Shown here: positions 11,939 through 24,849 of the stretch, piece by piece
Position numbering within the stretch: the stretch's first letter is position 1
Layout of the letters: the number at the start of each line of letters is the position of its first letter
Source of the DNA: Colletes latitarsis
Lineage: Eukaryota > Arthropoda > Insecta > Hymenoptera > Colletidae
DNA: 64,000 nt
Reading direction: 5' to 3'
Assembly: GCF_051014445.1 (NCBI RefSeq)
Contig: NC_135136.1
Span: 40,124,001-40,188,000, forward strand
Translations under genes and position numbers: made by a program
Notes under the pieces: generated by a model
What the model was told of the DNA's origin: nothing
Seen by the model: only the letters and a program-made list of their open reading frames with translations
Databases searched by the model: none

Positions 11939-14900
11939 AATCCATTGTCGAAAGATGATTATACGGTATTTATAGCAATCAGAAATTGAAAATTGAAAAG
12001 ACGAGGAACTATACTGTGGTATAACAGTGTCGATAGTATTGTAATTCTCAGTGAGCAGTTGGAATCTGTAGCTAGACTGACATTAAGATGCGTTTAAAGG
12101 TTGTAACAGAGAACTTGGAATTTATAGTGACGAAATCTACATAAATAAATCACAGTACTGATTCTCTGTTCGTCTAGTTGCCATTGCATCATGGTGTACT
12201 GTTAAAGTTGACGTTGAAAAGTACGTCTTCAGAGAATTATTTGGATTGCAATTAGAAATCTTTGAGGGCTACCCCTCTTAAGGGGATAGACATCGATTTT
12301 TCATTTGTTAAAAAAAAAGTTATGACACTTCCGAGGCGACTAGACACTACAATGGGTCCTTAAGTGGTTAAAAGAACGTCGCCGAATCGGTAGCGTGAAA
12401 GTACCTACTCTGGCAGAAAGTACTCGAGCGGTTGTAAGTACAAAACTGGAGGAAAGTAGTCGGCCGCGGAGCGAACCGGGCATCACAATCTCCGTACACG
12501 GGTAATAACTTCATGTAAGCGAGCAGTAGTTTGCATATCGTGCAGTCGCCAAGTATAGCGGCCTCGCATTCACGAGGAATACTTTGCGGGAGGAGCGGGG
12601 TCAACGACGCGAGAGACCCGTCTTCTCAAGCCGTTGCGACTCCTATCTACGGACGAAATTTCAGAGAATTCGTTGCATCGGTAAAAACGCAAATATACAG
12701 GGTGTGCCCCGGAATCGTAACACCAGAGATTGCATCTGGTGCGAAGACGAGTCGTAGTTTTTTGTTCTATTTACGATACTTCAACCGGGAGTACACGAGC
12801 TTAGAAAAATCTGCTGCGTGAAAACTGTTTACTAACGAAAAGTACTTTCCACCACTTTTTCTTTCGCTGGAGAAAATTGTAATCTAGGTTATTCGTGCAG
12901 TTAGAGGTGGTTTAACAGCAAATTTCACTCTTTTCCTTGCATTTACCTCGTTCTGCTACAGTTCTCCCAAGTGCAAGGACTTTTTAAAACTGCTCTCTTG
13001 TTTCCTGAAGAAAGAGTTGTTGATCCATCCGATCTCTTCTCTTCTCGAGAATTTTTAAATCCGTTTTAAGCTTTCCTCTTTCGATCAACGGAGCCACGAA
13101 AAGGGCCGGTCCAAGGAATTCCCGAAGCGTAAACGGGGAACAACGGGAGCCCTCTTTGGGTCGGCTGGCCATCGCGTGGAATGTTTTTCCACGCATTCCG
13201 GGGTAGTTTGGCGAACGGGGTCGAATTTAATATTGACACTTGCGGATATGCGAGCTTCGTCTCGTAGAATATCTGCGACCGCGCGATCGGTGCAACTGCA
13301 ATCGCGACCAAGGAAAGTGCCAACCGTTTCGACGAGCAAATATGTTCCTCCGCCTTCTCTCGTATCTCTCGGTCTCTTTCACGCACGAGTCTCTCGGATG
13401 CATTTCCCGACGGAATCGCTGTATCGATGTACGACGTCGCTCTCGTACATCCACAGGCGTGTGTTTGGGCACGGTTTAATTGATTCCCCAGCCTCCGCTC
13501 GACGAATATGCTTTATGCCGTTGCGCCACGGGTCTCGGATGTTCCGTGCACGTCTGATTTTAATCAGTGCAGCCAAATATTACCGAGACTGCCTAACGTG
13601 TCATATTATTTATAGCGGATTTTATGCACCGTACTTTCGTGGTGGCTTCCCTCCCCCATACCATATGGCTTGCCGCGAGAGAAAATATATTCGTTCTTTC
13701 TATTTTCCACCGTGAAGAACTTTTAATTTAAACCGAACAAAGTTATCGAATGCAATATTTAAAACTTACTGGCTCGTGAATAGTAGCGAATATTAATTTT
13801 TCAGCAGGCTTTTCTACACGGTAATTGCGCCACGCGCGATCGGTAGAAGCGTGCATAAACATCGTCCTCGCAGTTTAATTGATTTCCCGCATTGTCAGGC
13901 GTATCCTGCGTGCGTTTAATTCCAATAGGATGCGTCGAAAAGCACTGGAGACGTCAGTCAAACATTTCTTCGCTCGTAGTTCCACGGACTTTCACAGATT
14001 TCCTGGGAACCGTTCTTCTTCCGAAGTAACGTTCCCCGAAGCGGAACAGAAGAAGCATAAAAGAGATTCCGTTGTCGTAAAACTTTTATCGCGACGAATG
14101 CCGTTTATTCTTGTTCACAATAAGGGGAAGTTCGGCTGCAAATTTTGCGGTGTAAAATATACGAGTACCTTTCATTCCATTCGTTCTGTTTCTTTTTCTT
14201 CTTCCAGAAAGAAAAGGAGGCTCCGGTTCGAAAAAATTTGGAGCTTCTGCGGTTGTACGTTCCCCTCGTACGATGATATTTTATATCTTAAAATTATTTT
14301 GGCAAGGAGACTTTCTACACGATTTCGAGCTAGGAATTTCGTTCCAGCTTGTATATGTATATTTTTTAAAACTCGATTCGAACGTAAAAATGAAGGGACC
14401 AGACGGGACCATTCTCGGCGAACGAGTTTCACGACCTGGGGTATTTTCTTTTACCCCACACACATGCTGGGCACGATCGATTTTTTACTTTTACTCGTGG
14501 ATCTGCTTTGTGCGTCTGTCAAGCGCAACTCGCGGTTGACGAACGTCAGGAACACTTCCGGAAACGATCGAGAGATGCGGAACGATTGATTCCGTCTAGT
14601 AAATAGGAAAAACCATTATCCGCTGGACTATCTAGTGATCGGTTCTTTCTCTAGTTAAAGCGCGAATAGCGTGAACAATGACCAGGGCTTTCGATGCTTT
14701 GCAAAGTCCATTATTTCAGCAATTTTTTATTAATGTTACAGTCGTAGGTGCATCGATAAAACAGCAAAGAATTCTGTCGAAAATAGGTGGATCGTAAGAA
14801 TTTGTATCAACATCGTGTACTATATTTAAAATCAACGTTAAATCTAAGATTACAGAAAGTTTGATCATAATTCTGTAAACTTCGCGGAACGTTGCCTTTA

Positions 14901-16549
14901 ATTGTGTCATAAACCTGCGGCGATGACTTTTCTCGCTTTTGCAACTATCTTCCTCATTAAAATAATACCGGAAGACATCTTTCATTGGCTTATGGGCTCG
15001 ATATAAACGACTTAAGCTTCCCAAATGGTTCGATTTAATGACGATCGAGTAGCTGTTTTCGCCAAGTGGTGTCGTTCAAAATATTTCCTAGATTTCTTGT
15101 CTTCGAAGATACGATCTTAATCTTAAAGATTTAAAACAATTAATTGTACGTAGCTCAAGCATTAAATTCAAAGAAAAGATCAAATTAAAGAATCTCGGAT
15201 CTAATGATTGTCATTTTGATACTTAGGTTCGTAATATGAACGATAGCGACGTTAAAAAAACAAGAGATAAAGATTCGGCCCTCGTTGATCACTCTCCCTC
15301 TGATAAAACCGATCTGTTGCAGTTACTTAACCTCTTAATTGCCATTAACCCAACTCCATGAGCTATTGACCTAAAAAACTTGAAAAGGTTGAGGCCCACT
15401 TGTGATATAATAATAAATGGAACAACTTTAGTGTTTTTGTTGCTGCTTAGCATTAAAAATGAATACAAAGGAAACCTTTTCATTTTTTACATAGAATTTC
15501 TTTTTACCGGGACTTTTGCAAAGAAATTCGTCAGACTCTTTGTACTTCCGTTATGAAACGGTCTACGAAATGGCGGCTGTATAACACACAGTGTATATCT
15601 TTACGGATCCTCTGTCGCGAGAAATTATGAGCCATTCTATTTTGTTTTTCTTGGTTTTTCTCTTATATATTACCCAGTAACTTACGGTTTATTCGAGATA
15701 GTTCTTCTTTTGCTGAGGCGTTCTCTTTGTTTACGTGAAAAATGTATGCTGGCGGTCATGGTTAGGACTTTACGAGTGATTTAGCACTATAGCATCCATA
15801 AGTCACTGCAACTTAGTATTTCGCATCTACTAATCTTTCGTTTTAAATAAAAAAGACAATTTTCGTTTCATTTAATTGAAATATATAGAATATCGTAAAT
15901 AAAATATCTTAAATACAAGTAAAATTCAAAATAGAACGATGAATATTAAAATGTTCGAGTATTTGAATAGTATTCGGATTACATGTATATTCGTGAAATA
16001 TTTTCAATCATCGGATCGACGAGTCGCGATTCCGTCATCGATACTATGAGGATTTATTTGACCGTCGATAACGCTGTGATTGCGAGATTGTTTTTTTTTT
16101 TTGCGCAACAAATGTCCCGACGATTTGCCAAGCACAATTTTATCGACGTTCGAATCGCGTGGAACGATGTTAAGCCGCGTTTCCATACGCAGAACGTTCA
16201 GCACAGAAACCACTCGATGCACTTCGAGCAGATCGCTTTTCAAACGCGTGCCAAAGACGTTTTACGTTGCATGGCTCGTGTTTCCCAAGTGGAAATGTGG
16301 TGTTAAGTTATAGGTTTAATCGTGCGTTGAATGTGATTGTTGATTGATTTTTTATAGTAAAAAATTTGCATTATTCCCAGGGTTTGAATAAGAGTTTCAG
16401 AACTTCAGACAAGTCTGGAGTCTCTCAGATGTAAAATTACTTTAATTTGATTTCAAACTTCCATATGGGATAGGAAAATTAATTAGAGTAATAATTTAGT
16501 TGGCAATATTCGCTCGTGAAAGATTAGGACGTTATAAATACTATGTATC
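11939..16549. other. Non-coding DNA, mixed then AT-rich
   Basis: No gene is supported. The open frames at 13176-13715 (179 codons) and 13879-14589 (236 codons) are Arg/Ser/Phe-rich, lack motifs and overlap other frames. A solitary transposon end lies at 12698 and is listed separately. From about 14.6 kb the DNA becomes AT-rich; a 12-base T run is at 16091-16102. Confidence 0.5.
12698..12745 (+). mobile_element. Solitary CAGGGTGTG transposon end with internal hairpin
   Basis: The sequence reads TA-CAGGGTGTGCCCCGG from 12696, the same start as the element at 1818. A perfect 7-bp stem (CACCAGA at 12721-12727, TCTGGTG at 12735-12741) follows. I find no CACCCTG-TA partner within several kb downstream, so this is a truncated element or a solitary end of a Tc1/mariner-like MITE. 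Confidence 0.4.
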
Positions 16550-17100
16550 TATAGAGTCGATGGCCATTCATGTAGCATTACGTCTTTCCCTAGTCTAATT
16601 AAGGATGTTGTTAATTTTCTATATTTTTTTTATCAGTAAACCTCGACATTTATTTACGTTTTCTCGTTTGACAAAATTAAGAACCTTTATCGTCGCGCAT
16701 TAACTTCCCACTTAATCTTTGATCTCATTATGAAACTGTATTGGAGATGGTTACGAGCAATCCGCGTAGCATTAAGTCCTCTTATTTGACATAGAGTCGT
16801 TGATGTAGTATGCATGGTTTCTCTGTCCATAAAGATGGTAATCCTTAACGACATACTATTACAGGAGTCGTTAACATAATATATCTTTTCACTGCGAAGG
16901 TTGGCAACACGTCGTTGAGTTTTGCCATTCTGTACAGCTGTATAATTCTACGTCTCAAACGTTGACCAACGCAGTACTGCTTTCTCCAATATGTTTTTCA
17001 CATATACTGTCTGTCTTTAAAAGAGTTGTCCACCTAGTACTATGTCGTCCTATTCAAAAGATTGCCTATTTGGTACAATGTTTACACAAGTTTCTTGCAC
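16550..17100 (+). repeat. Very degenerate tandem repeat, about 31-40 bp spacing
   Basis: Blocks opening with GAGTCGT/GAGTTGT/GATTGCC recur near 16552, 16794, 16864, 17023 and 17060, often followed by a GTACTATGT-like string and a pyrimidine tract. Spacing is irregular and identity low, so this may be chance similarity in AT-rich DNA. A self dot-plot would settle it. Confidence 0.3.
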
Positions 17101-20100
17101 ACAAAAGAGATTAATACCTGATTACATGATATGTACATTTTACTACATTTTTATAGAAATTATCTAATCGCGTTAAGACTCTTCGACAGTTCTATAGACT
17201 AGATTATTGCATGCACTTCTAAAGGAAAATTTGAGAGCCGTATATTGGAAGGAATGGCAATTATTTATCATAGAAACTGATATTTGGTAAAAGTACAGAC
17301 GAATCAGGGTGTAGCTGCTATTTTAAAAACTAAAAGTCATTATTAGATCCCGTAAGCGATGTTGACACTAGTCCCGTTATCGTTGCCACCATTGCCGCGC
17401 AGAAATCGAGCTAGGTGCACTCTACACGCCTCTGTGTACAATTCACACGCGGATCCGGAACTGTGTGTGCACACGACAAAGGTTTACCTTCATTATCCAT
17501 TACCAAGCCAGTCGAGTTCCGGGCGTCGATCGATCGATGGTCGATCTTGATCGTCAATATTTTCTCGGGACTGATTGAAAAATTCTGCGATGCTTTTACA
17601 CCCGCTCAAGTTTCTTTTTAAAGATTAGTTCCTCAAATTTTCCACTGGTTCTTGTCAGAATTTTCAGTTTGCTTATAGTCTCAATCTCTCCTCAGATCTA
17701 ATCGTGCTTAAATATTTCAAATAAAAAATTGTTTCTAATTTCCTAACGCGTAATTTAACGTTTCCGTCTCGATCTTCGACGGTTCTTTCTCCGCGAAGAT
17801 TTAAATAGAGGGGAAAAGATTGCTTCCGTAGCAAACTAACGATCGATTGGATTCGGACTCCGGCGATCACGATCCATCGCGTTCGTCTTGGAACGAGACA
17901 AGCAAAAGTTTAGCTCGAAGAGGCAATTGCAGCTTCCAGGTTCCATCGACTTTTCCTTTGGCAAGCCAGGATGGATAGAGAGGAGAGTAGAATATCATCG
18001 GTAACGAGTGGGAGTCCCCGTCTGGTACGGACTCAAAGCTTTCGACGCTTTAGGCGTCTTCGGGGTGCATTATGCGCTCCCAAGGAACGGCGGCCAACGC
18101 TCGGGCCTCGACACTCTACATTTAAACGGGCCGCATCGACACAATAGGCTTTATGCTAGCAATCAGTATTCTACTTCCGTGACTAGACATCTAGGCGCTT
18201 CGTGTATCGATTCGCTTCCTTCAATGTCAATAACCTGTGCCTCGCTCGCTCGATGACTGACGTATCGCGAACGCGTGCTGTGCTCGACAAACCGATCGTA
18301 GATTCCACGGAGCAAGATTCTTTTCGCCAAAGAAATCGTGTGACGTGATCGAGAACGAATCCCAAATAGTTTAAATCGCAGATAAATACAGTGTCGAACA
18401 AATATTCTCCAACGCGAACGATTTTCTTGACCTTTGTTCTCTTTATCCTTTTACGAACTTCCTATTTCGTGAAACGTTATTAATTGAACGTTGATCGAAG
18501 AATACGTGTTACTAAGATTGCAATAATCGAGGATCGAAAGGGGTAGTTAATTTTTATTAATAGTCGAGAACTATTACACAAGAACTTCAATTTATATTTC
18601 GTGAATTTTGCTCGAACCAGGACTTTCATTTTCAATAATTTTTATTTATCCGTTCTCATCAAAACTTATAATGCGATAACTTTTATTATAAAAGTTTCGT
18701 TTCCACTGTTTCGACTCCGTCCGATACTCCATTCTGGTTGTATAACCGTAAAAATAACAATAATAATAATCATCGGTTCGGAAATAAAACCCCTGAACCA
18801 CACTGTTTTCGTTTCATACTTTTTGCTGTGTTCGGAGCACCGGTGGAGTTTTGATAAAGGGAACTCTGTGACGTAATCTGTAACTCTTCGTTTTTCAGCG
18901 TTCGGAAAAAACCAACGAAACTCGACCGTGAAATTTATACCTTTAACAATACGCGATCGTGATATATATATTTTCATCCGACGTTCGGGCAATTCAGGAG
19001 CCGTTTCTCGTGTTTCGGAAAAATATATCGACAAACAGCGACGCGATAAATAGGTTTTGAATGGTGTTTGCTTTGCCCTGTGGATGCGACGAAACTGAAA
19101 ATTGTTTGGCTACGCGTTTAAATAACTGGTACTCGCGGACTCGCGACTACCAGCTGGCAAATAAAGCGTCTTTGATGGATATTTACAGACGCGTTAGTGC
19201 ACGGAGTTAAAAAGTCGTCACGCATTCTCTGACGTTTGGTACTTCACGTGCGCGCGGTAAACAGCGTTCTTGAAAAGCTTTGTTACTTTTGAGCACTGTC
19301 GCGCTCGCGCTAGTCAAAGATAGAAAGCTTGGGAAAGAATGTTTAATGCGCAAAATGGAACACATCGGTACACGCTACGAAACACCTTCCTACAAACCCG
19401 TTGAATGTACAGGGTGTTTCCTTGAACGCGAATATAATTTCAAAGACTTTTACGTTTCCACAATACGTGCTTCTTTTTTTCTTTTTTTAATTTCACCTGA
19501 CACCTGTTATTCTCTGTATGAAAATAAATGTGCTCGGTACAGAGAAATTGTAAGAATTTTAGAATGAATCGCGTCGCGACCAGCAAAGATACATCCGCAT
19601 TACAGTCTGTGGCACTACGCCAGTTTATTATTGATTCCCTCTTCTTCGTCCCGTCGTTTTGCACTAGTTCACCGAGAGTTCTTCAACTGCTTTTATACCC
19701 CCATGGATGCTCTTAAATATTTCACTATTGAAAGTCGCGGAAAAAGCACTGTCGTCGTTCGGTGTGCTTACAAATTCGATTATTTTCGCCAAAAAAACGT
19801 GACAGTGTTTCTACGAAATCTTTTTGTATCGTTCAGGGGCAACAGAGATCTACGAATTCGTACTTCCAGCGGGAGGAACGTGTTTGAAATCCTCCCAGGA
19901 TCTGAAAATCTCATTTAATTTTCATTGTTCCTGGGGATCATTGAAATCGGGAATAATGACTGGAGGAAACTCGAAAACGCGAGCACGGCGTTCTTGGTGA
20001 AAATTTTAACGACGATTCAATGGCTCGGCTCGACTGGTTATGAAATCACCGATAGGGGCTCCGTTTCAGCGGAGCGTTAATTGAAAACAAGCGGTCCGCG

Positions 20101-20255
20101 ATTAGTCGGAATCGTAAACGACGAAGGCCGACGATTGAGCGCGACTTTTCTCTCCGTCGAGACGATTGATGGCATTGAAACGATAAAATTCGTCCCGATA
20201 AAATGCACAGGCGAGAACCGCTTTGGAATACGTGAACGCTGGACGCTCGCGATCG
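17101..20255. other. Non-coding DNA
   Basis: No gene is supported. A short AAT microsatellite (about 18754-18769) is present. A transposon-end fragment is at 19410 and listed separately. Open frames do not exceed 122 codons and none has a motif. Confidence 0.5.
19410..19450 (+). mobile_element. Solitary CAGGGTGTTTCC transposon end
   Basis: TA-CAGGGTGTTTCC begins at 19408-19410, matching the terminal pattern of the complete element at 1818-2322. No inverted partner is visible downstream. It is probably a truncated Tc1/mariner-like MITE. Confidence 0.4.
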
Positions 20256-20292
20256 ACAGAGAGAGAAAGAGAGCGAGAAAGAGCGAGATAGA
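20256..20292 (+). repeat. GA-rich simple repeat
   Basis: The strand is almost pure purine, built of GAGAGA, AAAGAGAG and AGAGCGAG blocks. GAGA strings are binding sites of GAGA factor (Trl) in insects, but this length is also ordinary for a degenerate microsatellite. Confidence 0.6.
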
Positions 20293-23200
20293 TTAATTAG
20301 AGAGCATTTGTATTCCGTCGAAGGCCTAACCGCGAGCGAATCGTCATTCTTGCGCGATTCGTAGGACTTTGAGACTTTCTCTCGAGGTCATCTCCGTGCG
20401 TATCTCCGGGAATGTGTTGCACGTTTCGCACAAAGAGGAGCTTATCCGAGGTCCCGAGCTTGTCGTTCGCTCAACCCGTCCGTGACGTCATCGTAATTAC
20501 TGAAATTACGTTGCTTCGTCGAGGAATTCCATCTCGGAGCTAGTTCGGTCGTTGGAACAGAGTGGCTGGATGTACCTTGCGGGAAGAAAAAGAGAATTGG
20601 ACGCAGAGGATTCTGGACTCGAAACAAAAGGACTCTTCTACGCTCGCTCCTCGACGAGTGTTCAAAGTCTACCCGCTGTATTAATTCAGGTCTGCCGTAG
20701 AACGCTGATTATCCGAACCAATACAGCCTTTGTACTCCAAATTCGTACTTCTTTTTTAAAATCAAATTCATCCTTTTGTTTCGAAGTACGCTAGGACTTC
20801 ATTTATCCGAACTTCTTTTATTCGTTTCTGTGATTATGAATTAAATTCCAGACTTTATCCTGCCATTCTGTAAATATTAAACATTTAAAGTACAAATGTA
20901 TCACAAATTCACTAAGGAAAATATTTAAATATTTATAATTGACTAATCAGCCAGTTTGCGCTGAGAGATAGAGTATTGGGGGTGGCGAAACGGGAGGGGC
21001 AAGTGGCCAATTGATTTCACTGGCACTGTAACACGCTCCGTACTCTGTCATCGCGTTTGTTTCACAAAGGGAACGCGTAATTCTATCCCGCAGACGGCGG
21101 AATTCGCTGTAATGGGATCGAATCGATTCCCTCCGGTGAATTTTACAAATTTCGACTGCACTTTATTACAAGACTGATACATGTATTCCGCGAGATCGAT
21201 GGGAGACGATTCGAGGGGGGCCACGCGAGCGTTTTCATGAAATTTGACCGAGTCGTCGTGAAAATTCCAACGGTGCGTTCGTTACGCGTAACCCGAAAAC
21301 GAAAGAGCCCCCTTTCTTCCCTCCGTGCGTAGGAACGTTGCCAATTTGCACGTGCAAATTCATTTTGTCGCGTGGGGCTCGAACGTTGAATTGCTTGTGC
21401 TCGCAGTGACAAAAAAACGAAAAGAAGAAAAAAAAACGAATTAAAAGAGGAAACAAACAATCGTGCAAATAATGTCGAGTGTGACGGGTTTTCGAAAACG
21501 CTTCGACATCGAATTTTTCTCCTCGAACGCCCCAGTCCTCGCTTACCAATTCTGTTAGCTTTTTCTTTTTATTGTTTGCAGAAATTGTCCATCGGTCGCG
21601 TCGTAAAATTTGCAGCCACCGACAAATTGAAAATTTTACACCGCGTACGTTTTACCCGACGCGTGCTATCGTTGTTAGCGGATCGACGTATCGTTGCTTT
21701 ATTCGTCGCGAAATCGGGCCCGAACGACGTTGTAAATTATTATTACGCTCGATGGAAGGGAACGCGAGCGCAGTTTTTGGCGACGATGTTGTTACAGCCT
21801 GCTGTGGACTTTTTTGTTTTTGTTTTTGCGCATATTTTGCACCGGACGCGCACGATGAAATTTATTTTCCTGCGAATTGGAATTTTATGAACGCGTACAG
21901 CAATATAACGTCGAAATTTTTCAGAAATTGTTCGCTCTTCGAGATGAATATTTCGCTCGTCCCATTCGAGATTAGATCGAGAGTTTGCATCGCAATGATT
22001 ATAATTCATTATTATCGCAGTTTTCGTATATAAAGGAATGCTAATTATAAACAGAATGTTTAAAGCGTATTACCATTAAATACGGATCATTAAATCCTCC
22101 GTAGAAAATCCGAGAAGAACCTTGCAAATATGCCAATTCTATTTTATTTATTTCTATGCTTTGCGTTAAGAAACCACGTATGAAGAGTTTAAGTTGGAGT
22201 CATTTAAATCGAATAAAAATTGCTTAAAAAACCTGATCTGCAATATAGAATCTAGCTTCGATTTCTCCACGTTTCGAAAGTCGAAAGTTGAAATTAATAT
22301 AGAGTTAAAGAAGCGTTTAGTTTTTCGCAGCTAATAAATTCTAAAAAAATTCAATACCGCCATGAAACTGACGAGATATTGCTGTTGGGAGACTTTTGTA
22401 GTCTCGTTGGGAACTCTGTCCGATAATATATTTGGCTTCATCAAGATTCTCGCGTCCGCGAAGAAAGCTAAACTGCGCGAATTAATTAACCGGGAGAATT
22501 TCTCGAGGCGGCCGCGGCGGTTGGCACAGATAACAAGGCGACGTAAATTGTTATAAAAATTCTTTAACGAGGAACATTTCTCACGTCGACGACGCGGCCT
22601 GAAAATTTAACGCAACTCGCGTTTCCGACGTTGTTATCGCGGCCTCCGTCGCGTCGATTTCGCGTAATTTTCCTTCCGCGTCGCGTGGGTCACCGTTAGC
22701 AACCGACGTGAAATTTAATTGCGATCAAATTTCTCCGCGATTAAAATTTATTACATTTTTCTTGCGATGTCGGAGCCTTGTTGTTTATTAATCGCGCACA
22801 ACATCGTTCTTTACCAGGCAAAATAAAATGAAATAGTAACATAGTTTACGAAAACAGTTGAGTGTCTAAAACTTCGATCAGTGATTCGTGAATAATTTAG
22901 CCCTCTCTCCGTGCAAAGGGTTAAATAATTCGAACGATAGCAGGTCCACTTCGAAGGTCGACGACGCCATGCGTTTCGGGGCGGCTTCGAACCACCATAT
23001 CGACGCGCGACGTCCGTGACGTCGTTCCGACTCGACTTCGAACTTTCCGACCGTGAAAAGCGACGGTCGCAGCGGAGGAAATCCGGGAAACCGAAATTTT
23101 AAGCTCGACCTTTGACCGAGAGTTCTGTTCGCGGACCCTGCGATTAACCTAGTTTTCGACTTTTGACTCGATTTTCTCGCATCCTCGGAAAGTGAATTAG

Positions 23201-23777
23201 TTCGCAGCGATTTTCCGCTCGCCAAGGGCCGGTCTGCAAATATTTGCATCACGACGACTACGTTAATTCGCTCGCACGGGAATCAAGTATAATTGAATCG
23301 TTACTATTTTCAAGGACCCAGAGCAAATTTTATTCGCGAATAACGGGTAGAAATTTTCGACTCGTAAACTAACTTTTTCTTTAGGTTTTATTTGTAAATT
23401 AAAATCCAGCGAGGGATTTAATAGAAAGCTAGCTTTCGTGCGGAGAATTCATCGTTGAAGCGGTTCCCACATGCTACGGAGCATCCTATATAATTATAAG
23501 GTCGTTTTTTTGCCAGCTTCAGCCTTGGAACGTACGCGTTTTAAACAAACATTCGATTCGGGCACGAGGTTGAAACAGGTCGACCAATCCTGCTACGTCT
23601 GCGGTTTCAAACACGGAAGCGTAAGCTCCGTGTGTAATTTCCACATTTGCAGTGGTGGCGTGACCTAGGATTATCGGTGACGACATTAAATTATTTACAG
23701 CGAACGTAGGTGTCGGCAAACCTAGTTCGACTTATACTCTTGTCTTCTTTTCACGTCGAAAGGCATAGAATCGTGTA
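20293..23777. other. Non-coding DNA
   Basis: No gene is supported. Frames at 21572-22033 (153 codons) and 22878-23252 minus (124 codons) show no motif. A solitary TGCAAAGGG-TTAA end (about 22912-22924, preceded by TTAG-CCCT at 22897) resembles piggyBac-type termini, but no proper partner is present. Confidence 0.5.
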
Positions 23778-23842
23778 CAGGGTGGTCCGTTTCTCGTGGT
23801 AGAGGATAATTTCTTGCGAAAGTAATTATTTTCCAAGTTTAA
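23778..23842 (+). mobile_element. Solitary CAGGGTGGTCC transposon end
   Basis: TA-CAGGGTGGTCC starts at 23776-23778, like the element at 1818. An imperfect hairpin lies just inside: GGATAATTTCTT near 23804 pairs imperfectly with AAAGTAATTATTTTCC near 23819. No inverted partner was found downstream. Confidence 0.4.
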
Positions 23843-24785
23843 TCACTAGGATGATCATATACCTTTTGGTCGAAATAATTATGCTGAAGATTATGATAGA
23901 AATAACGTTACGTAACCGAGGATATTAAGCTAAGATTATGTCGGAGAAAAATGTCTGAATCGAATTTGCTGGTGATTAATTCTGAAAAGTCTAGGAGAGG
24001 AGCATAAAACGATTATCGTTGGTTAATTTCGCGCGGTAGTTTTGCACCGTTGGTACAAACCATAGGCGAAACAGTTTGGCTCGATCGATAGAATCGGAAA
24101 ATCCATTCAGTCGGCCAATTAACGTTTAATTACAGGTTCTGGCCCACGGACTCCGGTACACTCGACGCGAGGATTCGAGGATTTAGGACACGAGGTCGGA
24201 TAATTCTGGCGGCCCGCGGAAGAGATGATTAACCCAGTTTCAAGAAAAGTAAGTTTTACCGGGTTAATAGCTTCCGGGCTGATAAGGGGACTGGGAGAGC
24301 ACGTATTAATTCTACGACAGATTGGGATGATTAACCGTTAGCCCTGTCGCGCGATGGAACTTATTGTTCGCCGCCTCTTCTCCCTTAATTCCTTGCAATT
24401 TTTGTGGCTGGAACGGCTGGCGGACGTGACAAATTCTCTGTCACCGATATTCTGACGTTAGATTGGACTTACAAATTTTTTGGAAAGTGACTTGAAGAAA
24501 CGTTCGTGACAGTTTCGAGAACCTAAACCTACGTTGTTTTCAAGGCCCGTTTTTGACGCGTTTGGCAGAAACGGCGTTAAAAATGTTTTCCTGTTTCGTA
24601 CCGGGTAGGAGATAAATACATAGACTGGAACCGTGGAAACACGCAGAGGTCCGTTTATCGTGTTTCTCGTCGAAGCGAGTGCAACCGCAGCCGATAATAA
24701 CGCGAAGCCGCGATAAAGCGACACGAAGCCACGGACGATTTCTTTCCGTCGCCGGCGACGTGGACATCTGCGGACTCGCGAGGTG
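23843..24785. other. Non-coding DNA with a TTAACCC/GGGTTAA pair
   Basis: No gene is seen. TTAACCC at 24229-24235 and GGGTTAA at 24261-24267 form a perfect 7-bp inverted pair 39 bp overall. It could be a minute TTAA-flanked remnant or chance. Confidence 0.35.
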
Positions 24786-24849
24786 TTAATTAGTGCTAAT
24801 TAATTCGAGCGAATGCTAATCGCTACTAATTGATTCTATGCTAATTAAG
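24786..24849. promoter_or_regulatory. Cluster of five TAAT homeodomain-type sites
   Basis: In 64 bp there are TTAATTAG, GCTAATTAATT, GCTAATCG, ACTAATTG and GCTAATTAAG, spaced about 11-20 bp apart. TAATTA and TAATTG are the core sites of Antennapedia-, Engrailed- and Paired-class homeodomains. The preceding GC/AG letters also repeat (GTGCTAAT, ATGCTAAT, ATGCTAAT), so the cluster could have grown by short duplications. As a candidate enhancer this is inference. Confidence 0.4.

Noticed and set aside
13879..14589. 236-codon plus-strand open frame, the longest in the window
   Set aside because: Arg/Ser/Phe-rich with no motif or domain, overlapped by open frames on both strands, no splice or promoter context. 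Expected by chance in CpG-rich DNA.
24229..24267. TTAA-bounded mini-transposon
   Set aside because: TTAACCC and GGGTTAA are only 39 bp end to end with no further inverted similarity; chance is likely.
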